In this document: positions 51,401 through 63,051 of the stretch, one piece after another
Layout of the letters: the number at the start of each line of letters is the position of its first letter
Position numbering within the stretch: position 1 is the first letter of the stretch
Assembly: GCA_000727475.1 (NCBI GenBank)
Contig: KL647310.1
Span: 2,176,399-2,240,398, forward strand
Reading direction: 5' to 3'
Source: Sarcocystis neurona
Taxonomy: Eukaryota; Apicomplexa; Conoidasida; Eucoccidiorida; Sarcocystidae
DNA length: 64,000 bases
Program-made: the position numbers and the translations under genes
The notes under the pieces: model-generated
What the model saw: the letters and a program-made list of their open reading frames with translations, nothing else
Told to the model about the DNA's origin: nothing
Database searches by the model: none

Positions 51401-54400
51401 ATACGTAAGAAGTCTGTAAGTATATACATATATATGTGTATACAGATGTGCCCGGCATGAAGAACAGCTGTCTCTGTGCATCCCAGAGTTCACGCATATC
51501 AGGTCACTGAAGAGGAGCGCCTTCCCTGCGAATATCCGGCTGACACATATGCTTCCTCACCCCACTTCTTCTCCATACATACATACATACATACATGTGG
51601 GTTAATATTTACGTCTACACGACAAATACATACAGATATAAATACTGCTTCTTCCTCTTCAATTTGAGCAGGTGTCCACGCGTGTATTGCGAGCCAAAGA
51701 GGGAAGGACACGCGACAACGGAAATGCGCCGTCGGTGCTGCCTGCAGCTGGAGAAGAAACCTGCGCGTGCAAGCCCATCTCTCTACACACACACACACAC
51801 ACCTACGCTCACACACGTGTGCACCCATACACACCCACCTATACACAGTTTACATATATACATGGAGAGCTAGAGAAGAAGGGAAAGCCACAGAGAGAGA
51901 GACGAGGGGCGAAAGGCAGAGAGGGAGACGGAGAGGGAGACACAGGGAGACACCAAGAGGGAGACGGAGACACGGACAGACAGACAGCGGGAGACAGACA
52001 GAGAGACGGCGGGTGACAGCCAGAGAGAGACAGCAACAAACACAGAGGGGACGAGAAAAGACAGAGGAGGGGCGGGAAAGACAGAGAGAGAAGAAGAAAG
52101 GCACACAGACAGGAAGACAGAGAAGGAGCGAGAAAGACAGAAAGAGAGTTTCCCTTCCAGAGACCATACAAAATCTTCGTCAAACGTTGTATTTGCTGTA
52201 TCCCTTCGGACCACATATTCCTGCAGATAAACGTCTGTGGCCCACTACTGCTGCTGTCTCCTTCTCACATCTGGAGAGGGAGGTAGACCACGACAAAGAT
52301 TAAGAGAGAAAGAGAGAAAGAAGAAGAGAAAAACGCACAGAAATACTCACGGAGACACAGCAGAGCCACACAGACGGGCAGGGAGACGTGGCGAGACCCC
52401 CCGTCAGAGAGAGTAGGGACGTGGCAGAGACCGTCCTCCTCGCTGGCCAGCGGGACACACGGAGTAGCGGAGCGCGGGAACAGCAAGAGGAAGAGGAGAA
52501 AGATGAGAGACAAGGGAAGAATAGAAGAGCGTACCTGTGGCACCTTGGTGACGGCGATGAAGAAACTCGTTCACCAGCGCCGTGCAGAGTTCTTCATCCT
52601 GGAATCTAAAATCTGCATGTGTACCGCACAACACGCATACGCACCACACAAATACATAGAGACATATGTGTATATGTGTGGGTGCATATGTGTGTCATGC
52701 ACACACATACTGAGGGGGAGAGGGAGACAGATACATATATTTATATATAGGAGATTGTTAGATAGAAGGGCTGAAAGATAGACAGAGAGGGAGAGAAACA
52801 GATACGTATACAGGCAAACCAGAAGACAGGGGGACACACAGAGAGAAAGGTGGATAGATAGGTATAGACAGGTAGGCAGTCCGAGGTAGAGAGACAGGAC
52901 GTAGATACAGGTAGGTATACGGGCAGACAGACGGGAGGCAGGGAGACAGAGAGATAAATTCGATGGAGAGAGATAAATACGCAGAGAGCCACAGGCAGGT
53001 AGACGGTTGATTGATAGTTGCCAGATAAGTAGAGGGACAGGTAGGCAGACACGCAGGTAGACGGATAGGCAAATAGACAGAGAGGTAGGCAAACAGAATG
53101 GCAGGGAGATAAACGGAGAGAGAGAAATAGAGAGACAGAGAGACACAGGGAGACAGATAGATAGGAAGATGGATATAGATAGGTAGGCCGATAGGTAGGT
53201 AGGTAGAAAGACAGGTGGATAGAGAGCTGACACACGCAGATTTACAGGGACAGCCTTCCTATACGTAGGTATAGTGCACGTGTTCATACACACAGAGAGA
53301 CAATCACACGTAGACAGCGACCTACACACATACATGCATACATACACGCAAGTATATACATCAAAATACATGTGTTCTTTTTCTCAGAGGGGAAGAAATT
53401 CAGGTGCAGATAGGCGGTAAAAAAACCCGCCGTCCCGAACGAAGGCAGAAACATCGGGGGAAGTGCTGAAGTTGACGCAGAGGCGAAAAACGAAAGAGAA
53501 AGAAATATTGTCGACCGAGGCCCCTTCAGCAACTCTGCGCGCATCTGCTGCTGTTAAGGCTCCTCCCATACACATACATATATATATATATATGTATATG
53601 TACAGAAAGAGAGCGAGCGAGAGAGCTCGGACGACAGCAGAGATCTCCACTATATATATATATGTATACATATATGTACGTGTATATATATATATATATA
53701 TATTGGTGAACCTGGTCACGCAGGTAATATGCTTGTCTTTTCTGATATACATATATATATATATATGTATATGCACATACGCTGCTAATAGAATTCTCTT
53801 GTCTACATGTGCTACACCTACACGCTGCAAGCAGTTGTTGCACGTCCCAGCCGCACCGGCCTACCTAGCGAGGAACGAGTTATAGACATAGCGGCATTCA
53901 ACCGGTCAGAACAGCCACATACACATATATATATATATATGCATACATACGTACAAACACATATATATATATGCATACATACATACATACATACACACAT
54001 ACATGCATACATACATACGAACTCATATATATACATATATATATATATATATGTATACGTAGACATACATACAAACATATATATATATATATATATATGC
54101 GTACGTACGTATGTGCATCCCTCCTGACGTATACAGGTATATGTGTACATATCCAGAAATTTGCGTATAGTGTACACGTAGAGATACAGACGAAAACACA
54201 CACACGCAGACAGACAGACACATACAGGCGCGGGCACAGAGAGACACGCACACAGAGAGACGGAGACGGAGAGACACACGCAGGGAGACACGTGCGGGGA
54301 AACAGGGAGACGGAGACACACACAGAGAGAGAGACAGAGAAGCGACAGCAGCAACGCGGAGATGGAGATGTATCTGCGCGTGTGTGTACGTGTGTCTCTT

Positions 54401-57400
54401 CACAGTCGACGACGGCCATGCGTCGATGTGTGATACAGAAAGACTGCAGCGTACAAGCAAATGCGTTGAGAGCCATGCTGATTTGGTGCAGCTGCAGCTC
54501 CGGCAACAGAGCGAAGAACCGCGGCTTGAGTTCAAGAAAAAAGCGACCGTGCCTGCGAGCGCATGCAGACAGACACACACAAACACACACACATACAGAG
54601 GCGCAGGAGCCATCCCCTGCAGCCCTGTGTCACTTGCAGCAAGATCGCCCGGAGCAGCAGGGTCTTCTTCCGAGCGCGTGCACTCTCTTTGCAGCTCACT
54701 TGCGCCGCACCCGAAAATGTCGTTTCTACTTCCACGCGGAGCTTCCGAGCTGCATGCGGGCCGCACCGCAGCGGCAGAGGGCGCGTCACGCCCGCAGCTA
54801 GCCACGCGAGCGCAGCCTGCGTGCAGCACGTACGCACGCCGCTGCATGTGCGTGCGGCCACGCACGGCTGCTGTCTTCTCACAAACACACACAAGAGGAA
54901 AACCGACTTCCAGAAGTGACAGACACGGCGAGAAACAAAAGTGCACTTCTTCGCGCAAGTGTCGTACCGGCCCTATAGAGTCCAAACGTTCGTAGCGGTC
55001 TTTACATATACACACGAATGTATGTGTATATTAATATGTATATATACGTATGTACACTACTATACTCATACATCTATAGGTGTAAATATACATACATCTA
55101 TATACGGAGGTAGCTATGTGTCGGTGTGTGGACTTGTGGAGCAGTCGCCGTCTGACAGGAGGACGCTTTTTTCTCGGTATTTAAATGAGGAAGGAATATA
55201 TGCTACGTACACACAGAGGCTCGTAAGGAGCTGCTATTGGAGTTATTACCCGGCAGCAACAGACCCGCACGCTGCTTCCCCATCGAAGGACGGAATGTGT
55301 GGCAGAACAGAGACAGGAATGAAAGGAGCTAACAGCAGCACGAGGTGGTGGTACACATACACACATATACATTCATATATGCATATATATGTGTACATAT
55401 GTATTCGCATGTACACACGCTTGCAGGGGGCGCAAACAGTTCTCCTTCTCGTCGGCTTTGTGAGCCCATGCACGCGCACACAGCAGCCCCCCCGGCCACG
55501 CTCTCGAGCAGCAGCACGGAAGGAAACAGCGAGACAGGAAAGAAGAAAGACGCACCAGCGGAAAGAAGAGACGTAGCAGATGCAGAAGCAAACAACGACG
55601 GAAAGTCGAAGAAAAGCAGCAGCAGCAGCAGGCCGAAGTAAAACGGCTGCGGCAGACCGCAGAAAAGCAGCAGCAGCAGCGGACCGAAGAAGCGTTGCAG
55701 CAGCAGACCGAAGAAAAGCAGCAGCAACGGAAAGAGAAGCAGCACCTGCTGCAAGCTGAAGGGAAGCAGCAGCAGCAGCAGAAAGAGGAGAACCGACTGC
55801 TGCAGGTTCAAAAGAAAAAGCACCAGCAGCAGAAGAGGAAGACCCCGCATCTGGTGCAGCAGTGGAGTGCTGTAGTTTCGCGTTCTACCTCTCTAGAGCG
55901 GAACAGGCGCACAGGTGCAGCAGGCATGCATCAGGGCAGATACGCAGATGAAACTTTACTGTCGGAGATGAGGCTTTCCTGAGGCTGCTTCTCTGTTGCT
56001 CCTCTTCTCCTCCTGCTGTGCTGTTGCCCGCCTATCGCCCTGCTGCTGCTCCTCTGCTGCTGCTGTACTCTCCCGTTCCTGTCCTCCTGTTGCTATCTCT
56101 ACTGCACGCTGTTGCTCCTACCGGTGTTCCTTCTGCTCCTTCTCCTGCTGCTGCTGCTGCGCCCTCCCGGTCCTGTCCTCCTGTTGCTATCTCTACTGCA
56201 CGCTGTTGCTCCTACCGGTGCTCGTCCTCCTTCTGCTGCTGCTGTTCTGCTGTTGTTGCTGCGCTCTCCCGTTGCTGCCCTCGTGCTGCTGCTATCCGTA
56301 CTGCCACACGCTGCTCTTCCTGGTGTCCCCCCCCTCCTCCTCCTGCTGCTGCTCTTCTGCTGTCTCCTCCCTGGTTCGTGGTTTCGCTGCAGCAGCAGCA
56401 CCCTGTACTTCCTTTGCGAGGAGGTGCTCCTTACCCCTTCAAGCGAACTTTGCTGTACGCGTTGATGAAGCTGGACAGTCCCTGCGGGCCGATGTGCTCC
56501 TGCCGCTCGACCAGCGTTTTGACAGCCCGGGAGAAAAGAAGAAAAACAGGATTCTCGACGTGAACTGCAGCGGAGTCGGTCCCCAAGTTGACCATCGCTG
56601 CGCAAACTTTCCTCACTTCACACCAGTCGATCACGTCGTGTTTCTTCTTCAAAATGCCTACACTACTGCCCGTTGAAGACACCGCCGGCCGTGAGGCGAC
56701 GGCAGAAGGCAGAGAAAGATCCGGCAAACAGCCAACAGAGAAAGACGACGGAGGAAGAGAGGAAGAGGAGGAAGTTAAAGAAGAGGAAGATAAGGGCGTA
56801 GGAGAGAGGGGCAGCAGAGAAGAAGAACAAGAAGAGGAAGCGGATGGTTTGGGGACGAAGTCGTTGCAGCTGCGGTCGTCCAGAGGCAAGAGGCCAGCAG
56901 AAACAACTCGGGCAAAAGAATTCAACAAATTTATAAGATGTTTGATTTCCTCGTTTCTCAGCGGCTCAAAGCGCCTGATCCCATTCACCAGGTACGCACC
57001 AGCAGCAGGCGGAGGACCGAGGCGCGTTTCTGCTTCTGAAGAAGAGGAACGAGTAGCGGAAGGAAAGTCCTGGGAAGACGACGAGGAAGAAGACGAAGAC
57101 GGCGGAGGCCGAAGGAGACTGCGAGAAGGAGAAGAAGACGGAGAAGAAGACGAGGAAGAAGACGAAGAAGAAGGCGACAAGGAAGAAGAGGACGCGACGG
57201 GGCTAACAGAGGAAGAAGCAGCACTGGAGGCAGAGGACCGCAGAACCGCACGAGGGTAGACGAACGAAGGAGCCGCTGGTGGTGGTGCTCCCATGGACGC
57301 GTAGGACGAAAAAGCGTTAATTCCAGGATCTCCTCCTGCTGCGTTTCTCTCTTCCCTTTTCCTTCGTCGGCCGTTTTCATCTTTTCTGTCTTCCCCTCTG

Positions 57401-60400
57401 TCGGGTTCCTCTTCTTCTTCACACTCGGCTGCAGCAGCAACACTGCCACCACCCGCGGAACCACGACGACCAGCAGCAGGTGCTGCTGCACCAGAAGCAG
57501 CAGCAGCCGCGACCGCCGCATCAGCACCAGCAGCAAACGCCTCGTCAGCAGCACCCGCTGCCTCATCAGCAGACGCCTCACCAGCAGCAGGCGCTGCACA
57601 AACAGCAGGCGCCGCGAGAGGGGGAGTAAGATTCGTCTGCATGCGGATGCGCTTCCAGGTACCGCCGCGGACGAAAGGATCGAAGTAGGCAGAGACACTT
57701 TTGTCGGTGGAGAGCAGGAAACTAATTTCTGCACTTTTAATTAAATCAATGCAGTTCAGAGGGACCAGTGCTCCTCTATATGCGTCGTTCCAGGCAATAC
57801 CGGCACGCGCTGACCTGCCCGTCACCACGCCGCTGCTGTCGCTCCTGCTGTCGCTGCTGCTGTCCCTGCTGTCGCTGCTGCTGCTGACATTGTTTCGCAG
57901 CACGTCCGCAGCTTGTGAGAGAGCTTCGTTTTTGCCTCGAGAAGCAGCGTCAGCGGCTTGCGGCAGCACCAGAATAGATTCTTCGACTCCGACGTTGTTC
58001 GGCTGCAGCAGCCAGGAACCTTCTGTCTCCAGCAGCTCATGCTCCCGCCACGCAGCGAGAGGCAGAGCGCTACTGACCCGAGTGGCAATGTCATACCACA
58101 GCTGCCGCAGCTGCTGCGGCTGGACTTCCTGCAGCACTTCCGCTTCCGTCGCAGCAGCAGCGAGAGACGCAGAGCCCGAGGAAAAAGACGGCAATTCCCA
58201 GACGTAAGCGCCGAATCGTCCCTCTCCTGCCTCACCGACGACGCAGTCTGCTCCTGCTGCTGCTGTTACTGCCGCTGCAAGTCCCCCCCCTGCCGCTGCT
58301 GCTGCTGCTGTCGCGTGTGCTCCTCTCGCTGTCTCTGCTCCTGCTGCTCCTGTTCTTCCTGCAGCTCCTGCTTCTCCTCCTTCTCTTCCGCGCGCCCCGG
58401 CTGCTGCGGGTGCGTCTCTCGCTCTTGCTGCTCCTGCCGCTGCCGGAGAAACAACGTCAGAGGGTCGTGCAGGCAGCAGCTGCCGAGCCGCAGCCGCGGC
58501 AGCTTCTTCGGCTGCTCGAACAACTGACGCATGCGCGCAGTGCATGTTTGCCAGGGCATTTGTCAGCAGCGTGAGTTGAGAGAAGGAGAAAAAGTTCAGC
58601 AGCTCCTGCAGACGACGCGCCACTGCAAGAAAGAACCGCACTCCTGGGGTCTTCAGTCCGCAGACGGACGTCGCCTGCAGCAGCAGGAGCAGCACCAGCA
58701 GCAGCAAAACAAAGAAGAGAAATGCGGAAGAACGAAAAGCTGGGGCAACAAGGAGGGGGCAGACGACGCCAAAGAAGTGGAATGCAGAGAACAAACGTGA
58801 AAACAGAGAAAGCAAAACGGCTAGCAAAGAAGTGGAAGAAGAAAAAGAGGAAGAAGAAGATGGAGCAGACGAGAACAAATAGAAAAAATGGTGGCACAAA
58901 GAAAGGGAAGAACAAGAAGAAGAAAAGAAGCAGAGAGAGATGCAGGCGCACAAGAGGGAGCCGTAGTGCAGTGGAAGAAGGAGACCCACCCGCATGCAAA
59001 TATTTTCACGTTGAAGAAACGGTATCGAAACGATGACATATCACTGACTACACACCGACGAGAAGGTGGTCCTCTACAAGAAAACGTAAACATCAACGGA
59101 CATCCTTGCGCTATCGATCACAACAGAGAGAAGCTTCGAAAACAGCGAAAAATCGATCACCCACCAAATATATATGTATGCACATATATATATTATACGT
59201 ATATATATATATATTATACGTATAGATAAATATATGTATATATCATATATTACACGTATATGTTAATATATACATGTGTGTGTGTGTGTTGGTATTCTAG
59301 TAAATCTATAAATACACAGACGCATATGTATACATCTATTTATATATGTATATATATAAAGAGAGAGAACGACTGATCGGTAACTGGACAGACAGACATA
59401 TATATATATATAGATTGGTAGATAGATAGATATGTTTCTATACCTCGGTGAACACTACTGCAGTTGGAGGGAATTGCCCACAGAAATACAAATAAACATG
59501 AACAACTCGGGAAAATGAAGAATGAAGAAAACAGACAGGTGATCCACCAGGTGTCCAACGTATGTCTTCTCGAGGAAGTCTCCGTATCATCCGTCCTTCT
59601 CAATCTATATTTGCACATGTACAATAAATGTATATATGTGGCATGCATGTATGTTTTCTCTATCTTTCTTCGATTGACTTACCAAGACAGTTAGCTGCAC
59701 CGGCGAAGTCTCCTGCATGTGGAGGACTGCTAGTTCCTCAACGATGTCTACTAGCACTTGCGTATTTTCATTATTTGCGTAGGCCAGAGAGGCACACGAC
59801 CGCGACAGCTCTGCTACGCTGCCGCAAAGAAATGTCAGGGCCAGCACATGCAGCGCCTCTCGCTGTCTTCTGTCTGGTTCTCTCCTTCCGATGCGTCGCT
59901 TCCCTTCCTCGACGCTGCCGCACGACACTTTCAGGCTGCTGTTGCTGCTCCTCCTGCTGCGGTCGCTGATCACGTTGCTGCCGCTGTCGCTCGTGCTGCG
60001 GCTTCTCTCTTCAACAACACCGCCGAAGCCGCTGCTGCTGCTGCTCTGTTTGCTGCTGCTGCTGCTGTCCGGGGTGGGACGGTATTGTGCAGCAGCGGCA
60101 GCAACGTGTTCGGGTTCAAAACGCACAGGCCGCTGCCACGGGAAATGCGGAGCCAGACGCTGGAGAAGAGGAAGAGACGTTCTGCTTCCTGCTGCTGTTG
60201 TCGCAGCGCGCGATGAGGCAGAGTCTCCCCTGCGCGACCCACCGGTCACCTGCCGGCTGTCTCGTGCTGCTGTAGCTGCTGCTGCTACACTCCCACTGAT
60301 GCTGCCCGTCCGCTCCTGCTCGTGCGGCTGGCCCTGCCACTGCTGCCGCTGCTCTGCAGCTGCTGCTTCGGCCTCTGCCTCCTGTGCCAGGAGAATAAGG

Positions 60401-63051
60401 CGCCGCGGCAGCAGGTGGAACGCATGTAGCAGCAGCAGTTGACTGTGGAACTCGAGCAGCACCAGGTGACGCAGCAGCATGACCACCTGCGTTGCCGAAA
60501 GTTCCTCCAGACGCGTGAAGCCCATCACACTCACCCGGTTGCTGCTTCCGTCGCCGCTGCTGCTGCTCTCCATCGGTGCCTTCGACAGTAGCGCCTGCGT
60601 GACCGCATACAACGCTCGCTTCATTGCAGCTCCCACGACACTCGGCACGCCGTTGTGGAACCAAGCCACCGCGTTGCTGCTGCAGCTGCTGTTTCGTCGG
60701 TCCCGGGCCAAAGAACGCTTCTCTGACCCTTCCGCGCTGCTGCTGCTGTTGCTCCACCCGTCGCTGCTGCCGCTGCTGCTGCAAAGGCCGCTGCTGCTGT
60801 TGACGCATTTCCAGCCGGTGCTGCCATAGCTGTCGCTGCTGCTGCGGCTTGTGTCTTCGATGTTCGCGCTACTGAATTTGTCGCTGTCTGCGGGCTCCCC
60901 TCTGTTGCTGCTGTGAAGCTCCGCATGAACGCGAGTATACAGCGCTAGCAACATAAGAATTTCCTTGCCCTGCATGCGCGTCGCAAACTGACACACAAAA
61001 TCGTTTGCTTCGACCCACTCGCGCGCCCACGCCTCTCCCTCTCTAAGCCGCCGTTTTTCTTCCTCCTCCTGCGCGTCCAGCGGCTCCGCAGCCACCTGCT
61101 GCTCCTGCTGCCGCGCCTCCTGCTGCAGCTGCTGGCGAGACCTCTGCTGCAGGGGAAGCAGCTGTTGCTGCCGGTGTCCCTGTTGCGAGTTCTCTCCCAG
61201 CGGCTGCTGCAGCAGTGCAGCGACAAGCCGGCGAACGCGCTCAAGGATCAACAAGCGGGGAGGAGGCGGTGGGTGTGTTGCGCTTCTCCTCGTCCGGTTC
61301 CCATGCAAGGCAGCAGCAGCAGCGGCATGTCGTGCGGCTGCTGCAGGAGCAGTAGCAGCAGCAAGCGGCCTGTTGTTCACGGTGTAATCGGCCTGCAGGT
61401 GCGACTGAGGTGTGTCGGGCACACGAGAGAATGCTCCTGCTGTTGGTAGTTTCGACTGCCTTTCTTCTTGCTCTTCTTTCTCTGCTGTGTTCACCCCAGG
61501 GTCGCCAGACAAGTCCACTGCTGCAGCCTGTTTTCTCCTTGGAGACAGCGCGGCGGTCGACAGCAACTTCTCAGTTTCTCTCCAGCGCAGTTCTGCCGTC
61601 AGTGGTGCTGGTGCTGCTGCCGCTCTTGAAGCTGCTTTTGCTGTTGCTCTCGAATCTGTTGCCGGGGGAGAGGTAGCTGCTGCTGCTGCGGCGGTGGCGG
61701 CTGCCGTGGGGGATGCAGTGAGAGGCTGGAAGACGGCTGCCGGCTCTGCTACTCGTTCTCCTTCTCCCGCGGCAGGGCCTGGGGTGAGTTCTCCTGCGTT
61801 TGCTGCTGCTCCCGCGGTGCTGCATACCTGCGCTCCTGCTCCTGCTGCTACAGCTTCTTCCTCTTCTTCGGGGAGGAGGAGCGGCTCGTCAAGCAGCAGC
61901 AGGTCACTGGTGCCCGCATGCAGCGCAAGCGAACGTATTTCCTCGAAGCCGTCGGCAGCGGCAGCGTCGTTCTCCTCCGCCAGCAGCGCCAGTTCAAGCT
62001 GCTCTCTCTCTCCGAGAGTCTTTAAATTCCTGCGGGGGTTGCTGCTTCTGTTTTCTCTTTCTCTGCCGTCGACTGCTGCTCTGCCAAGCTGAAGAGAAGC
62101 AAATGCTACTCCGTCGCCTTCAGCGTTCTTCTGCAGCCAGCTGGTGCCGCTCCGGTTCCTGCTGCTGCTGTACGCCTGTCTCCAGCTGCGAAGGTGGGTC
62201 AACAAGTTGCTGCAGCTGCTGCGTCCACACCACCGCAGGCTGCTGTTGCAATTCCTCCACCAGTGCATGCTGCTCGTGCAGGAGCCCCTCCTCCCGTCCG
62301 CGATGCTGCTGTTGCTGTCCTGGGAACAGGGGAGGAGGCTGCTGGTCCTGTTGCTGTCGCAGCGCGAAGAGGAAAACACGTTGCTGCTGCTATTGCCCAC
62401 GCAGGAGCCAAGGAAGGAGAAGCTTTTGCTGCTGCTCTTGCTTCCCAGTATGCACTGCAGAGGGCTACTGCTGCTAAACAGGCACCGCACAGAAAAGCCG
62501 CGCTGCGCGCCGCTGCTGATGACGCTGCTAGAACAACTGCATTCCCTCTTACAACAACTGAAACTACTACAGGTTAGCCAGAAACGCTTGCCACTGCTGC
62601 TTCTGCCGCCAGGACTGCTCCTTGGAAACGAGCCAGGCATCCCGCCTCCGCGGCCGCTGTTGCGAAGACGCATGCTGCTGCTGTTGCGGCTGTGGACACG
62701 TACACGTGTGCTGCGGGTGCTGCTGCTCGTCCACATGCCGCCGCTGTTCTTGCTGCTATTGCTGCTACAGCAGCGCCTGGTGCCAGTGTTCGTACTGCTA
62801 GCAGGGGTCACCGGAACACGACCCTCCGGCTCTCTGCTGCTTTGCTGCTGTTGCTGAATGCTTGCAGTACTGCCGCTGTTGCCGCAAGTGCCGCAGCAAA
62901 CATGTTCCGCCCGTGCGCGGCTGCTGTTGCCGCTGTTGCTCACTGCAGCTCTTCTGCTGCTGCCGGTGCTGTTGGCGCAGCACACGGTCGCGCTGACCCG
63001 ACAACGTCTCCCGCTCAGCTGCTGCGGAGGTTGCTGCGGCTGGTGCTGCAC
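44777..63051 (-). CDS. Giant multi-exon protein with HPR-like helical repeats (5' end unresolved)
   Basis: Exons on the minus strand: 63051-59683, 58674-56435, 54552-54390, 53550-53370, 52612-52535, 48940-48869, 45393-44777. Donors include GTAAGT, GTAAGG, GTACGC and GTAGGA; phases close to 2,240 codons including the stop. The first exon opens without an ATG until about 62736 and an in-frame TAA lies at about 63165, so the true start is inside it or in an earlier exon. Ser/Ala/Gln-rich linkers, encoded by CAG repeats, separate helical segments such as [83 protein letters not shown] and [15 protein letters not shown]. Such Leu/Ala-rich 'ALNAFA' units recall apicomplexan HPR/RAP and related mitochondrial RNA-binding proteins; no RAP domain is visible at the C-terminus. 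The first two exons are firm; 54552 and 53550 moderate; the last three rest on splice sites and phase. Further exons between 52.5 and 45.4 kb are likely. Confidence 0.6.
45480..45700. repeat. GA-rich purine tract
   Basis: GAGACAGGGAGACAC-like repeats on the plus strand, hence pyrimidine-rich in the sense of the minus-strand gene. It lies directly upstream of the last exon's acceptor. Confidence 0.75.
46593..46663 (-). CDS. Candidate extra exon of the giant gene
   Basis: Bounded in the minus sense by an acceptor (GGTTCCACAG, preceded by a CTG run) and a donor (CCAGG/GTACAT). Two of three frames are open and both look coding: [17 protein letters not shown] (phase 0) and [16 protein letters not shown] (phase 2). 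Neither joins in phase to the neighbouring exons without one more exon between, so I leave it out of the main model. Confidence 0.35.
46660..46835. repeat. CAG block (CTG in gene sense)
   Basis: Nearly pure CAG/AGC repeats on the plus strand, CTG in the sense of the minus-strand gene, ending at the candidate acceptor near 46664. Confidence 0.85.
47146..47234 (-). CDS. Candidate extra exon of the giant gene
   Basis: A minus-strand open stretch reading [17 protein letters not shown] and then [14 protein letters not shown], preceded by the acceptor CGTGTCAG and followed by possible GT donors. It would accept the phase-1 end of exon 48940-48869, and with a donor near 47146 would return phase 1 to the last exon, so it could be inserted without breaking the frame. 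Composition is unlike the microsatellites on either side. Exact 3' boundary uncertain. Confidence 0.35.
47340..48720. repeat. TA microsatellite with an assembly gap and a CACAGTGGCAT repeat
   Basis: A long TA run enters unknown bases at 48066-48436 and leaves again as TA. On both sides the motif CACAGTGGCAT recurs (about 47873, a variant at 47987, then 48505, 48580 and 48638), spaced by TA/TACA runs of about 58-75 bases, so the gap probably hides more units. Repeat size is unknown. The long frames here are artefacts of TA and N. Confidence 0.85.
49160..50320. other. Intron-like sequence with TATA runs
   Basis: Repeated ACATATATAC/GTATAC sequence, a pair of AAAGC..GA.GC-type short duplications (49270-49420: CATGCAAG...AA(A/C)(A/G)(C/A)ATGA) and no supported exon. 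Interpreted as part of a long intron of the minus-strand giant gene. Confidence 0.45.
50327..51012. repeat. Two adjacent three-copy tandem repeats
   Basis: First array: units with CTGATTTCTGATTT-like, TATA, then GAGGAAGACAGACAG segments near 50327-50370, 50419-50490 and 50516-50585. Second array: units running from CAGAAGACAAGTAC to GTCACGTAGGTAC at about 50732-50795, 50830-50895 and 50942-51010. Periods are about 95-113 bases. Confidence 0.7.
51180..51430. repeat. Five-copy tandem repeat
   Basis: Units starting with GACGTCTGTAAGTATA-like cores at about 51180, 51235, 51294, 51363 and 51411, each followed by TATACAC/TATATG runs, period about 49-69 bases. CGTCTGTAAGTAT resembles a plus-strand splice donor but the gene here runs on the minus strand. 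Confidence 0.7.
51880..52155. repeat. GA/GACA purine tract
   Basis: GAGAGACGGAGACAC-like sequence on the plus strand, pyrimidine-rich in the sense of the minus-strand gene. Arg/Glu/Gln-rich and Ser/Leu/Pro-rich frames through it are shadows. Confidence 0.8.
52725..53330. repeat. GACA/GATA-type repeat
   Basis: About 600 bases of GATAGACAGGTAG and GAGACAGAGA-like units on the plus strand, a simple repeat of the GATA/GACA class. It lies in the intron between exons 53550-53370 and 52612-52535. The Ser/Leu/Pro-rich minus frame at 52571-53371 is a shadow apart from the exon at its lower end. Confidence 0.8.
53560..54100. repeat. TATA/CATACATA microsatellites
   Basis: TATATA and ACATACATAC runs (53575-53605, 53650-53705, 53745-53770, 53925-54100) in the intron between exons 54552-54390 and 53550-53370. 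Confidence 0.8.
55490..55860. repeat. CAG block, CTG in gene sense
   Basis: AGCAGC/GCAGCAGACCGAAGAAAAG-type repeats on the plus strand. A unit of about 36 bases, GACCGAAGAAAAGCAGC, recurs at 55633, 55669 and 55706. It lies in intron 54553-56434 of the minus-strand gene, toward its 3' end. Confidence 0.8.
55985..56400. repeat. CTG block with a three-copy tandem repeat
   Basis: CTG/CTC-rich on the plus strand (CAG in gene sense), just after the donor at 56434. A unit of about 95 bases containing GTCCTCCTGTTGCTATCTCT occurs at about 56080 and 56175 almost identically and a third time, diverged, near 56275. Confidence 0.8.
58675..59682. other. Intron of the giant gene
   Basis: Lies between exons 63051-59683 and 58674-56435. 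In gene sense it has a GTAAGT donor, a TATA-rich segment (plus coordinates about 59170-59430), a pyrimidine-rich segment (58780-58980) and a CTG run ending CTGCTGCTGCAG at the acceptor. The frames extending the flanking exons into it are read-through. Confidence 0.7.

Noticed and set aside
51660..51770. Minus-strand candidate exon near an ACGCGCAG acceptor
   Set aside because: All three frames are open for 30 or more codons and none is clearly better; the donor is ambiguous.
52155..52214. Short minus-strand segment reading [15 protein letters not shown] as another exon
   Set aside because: It follows a CTGCAG acceptor, but that acceptor gives the wrong phase after 52535 or an early stop, and no convincing donor is present.
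53384..53550. Alternative frame of the exon at 53550, reading [16 protein letters not shown] and ending in a stop at 53384
   Set aside because: It would make this the last exon of the giant gene and its peptide looks reasonable, but then 52612-52535 and the exons below would be orphaned. The other frame has a usable donor in the phase the next exon needs, so I preferred it; the choice is not certain.
56588..57259. Plus-strand Glu-rich frame
   Set aside because: It is the antisense of the firmly supported Ser-rich exon 58674-56435 of the giant gene.
61412..62092. Plus-strand Ala/Ser-rich frames
   Set aside because: They are antisense shadows of the giant gene's first exon, where the minus frame has mixed, helix-rich coding sequence and a matching GTAAGT donor.
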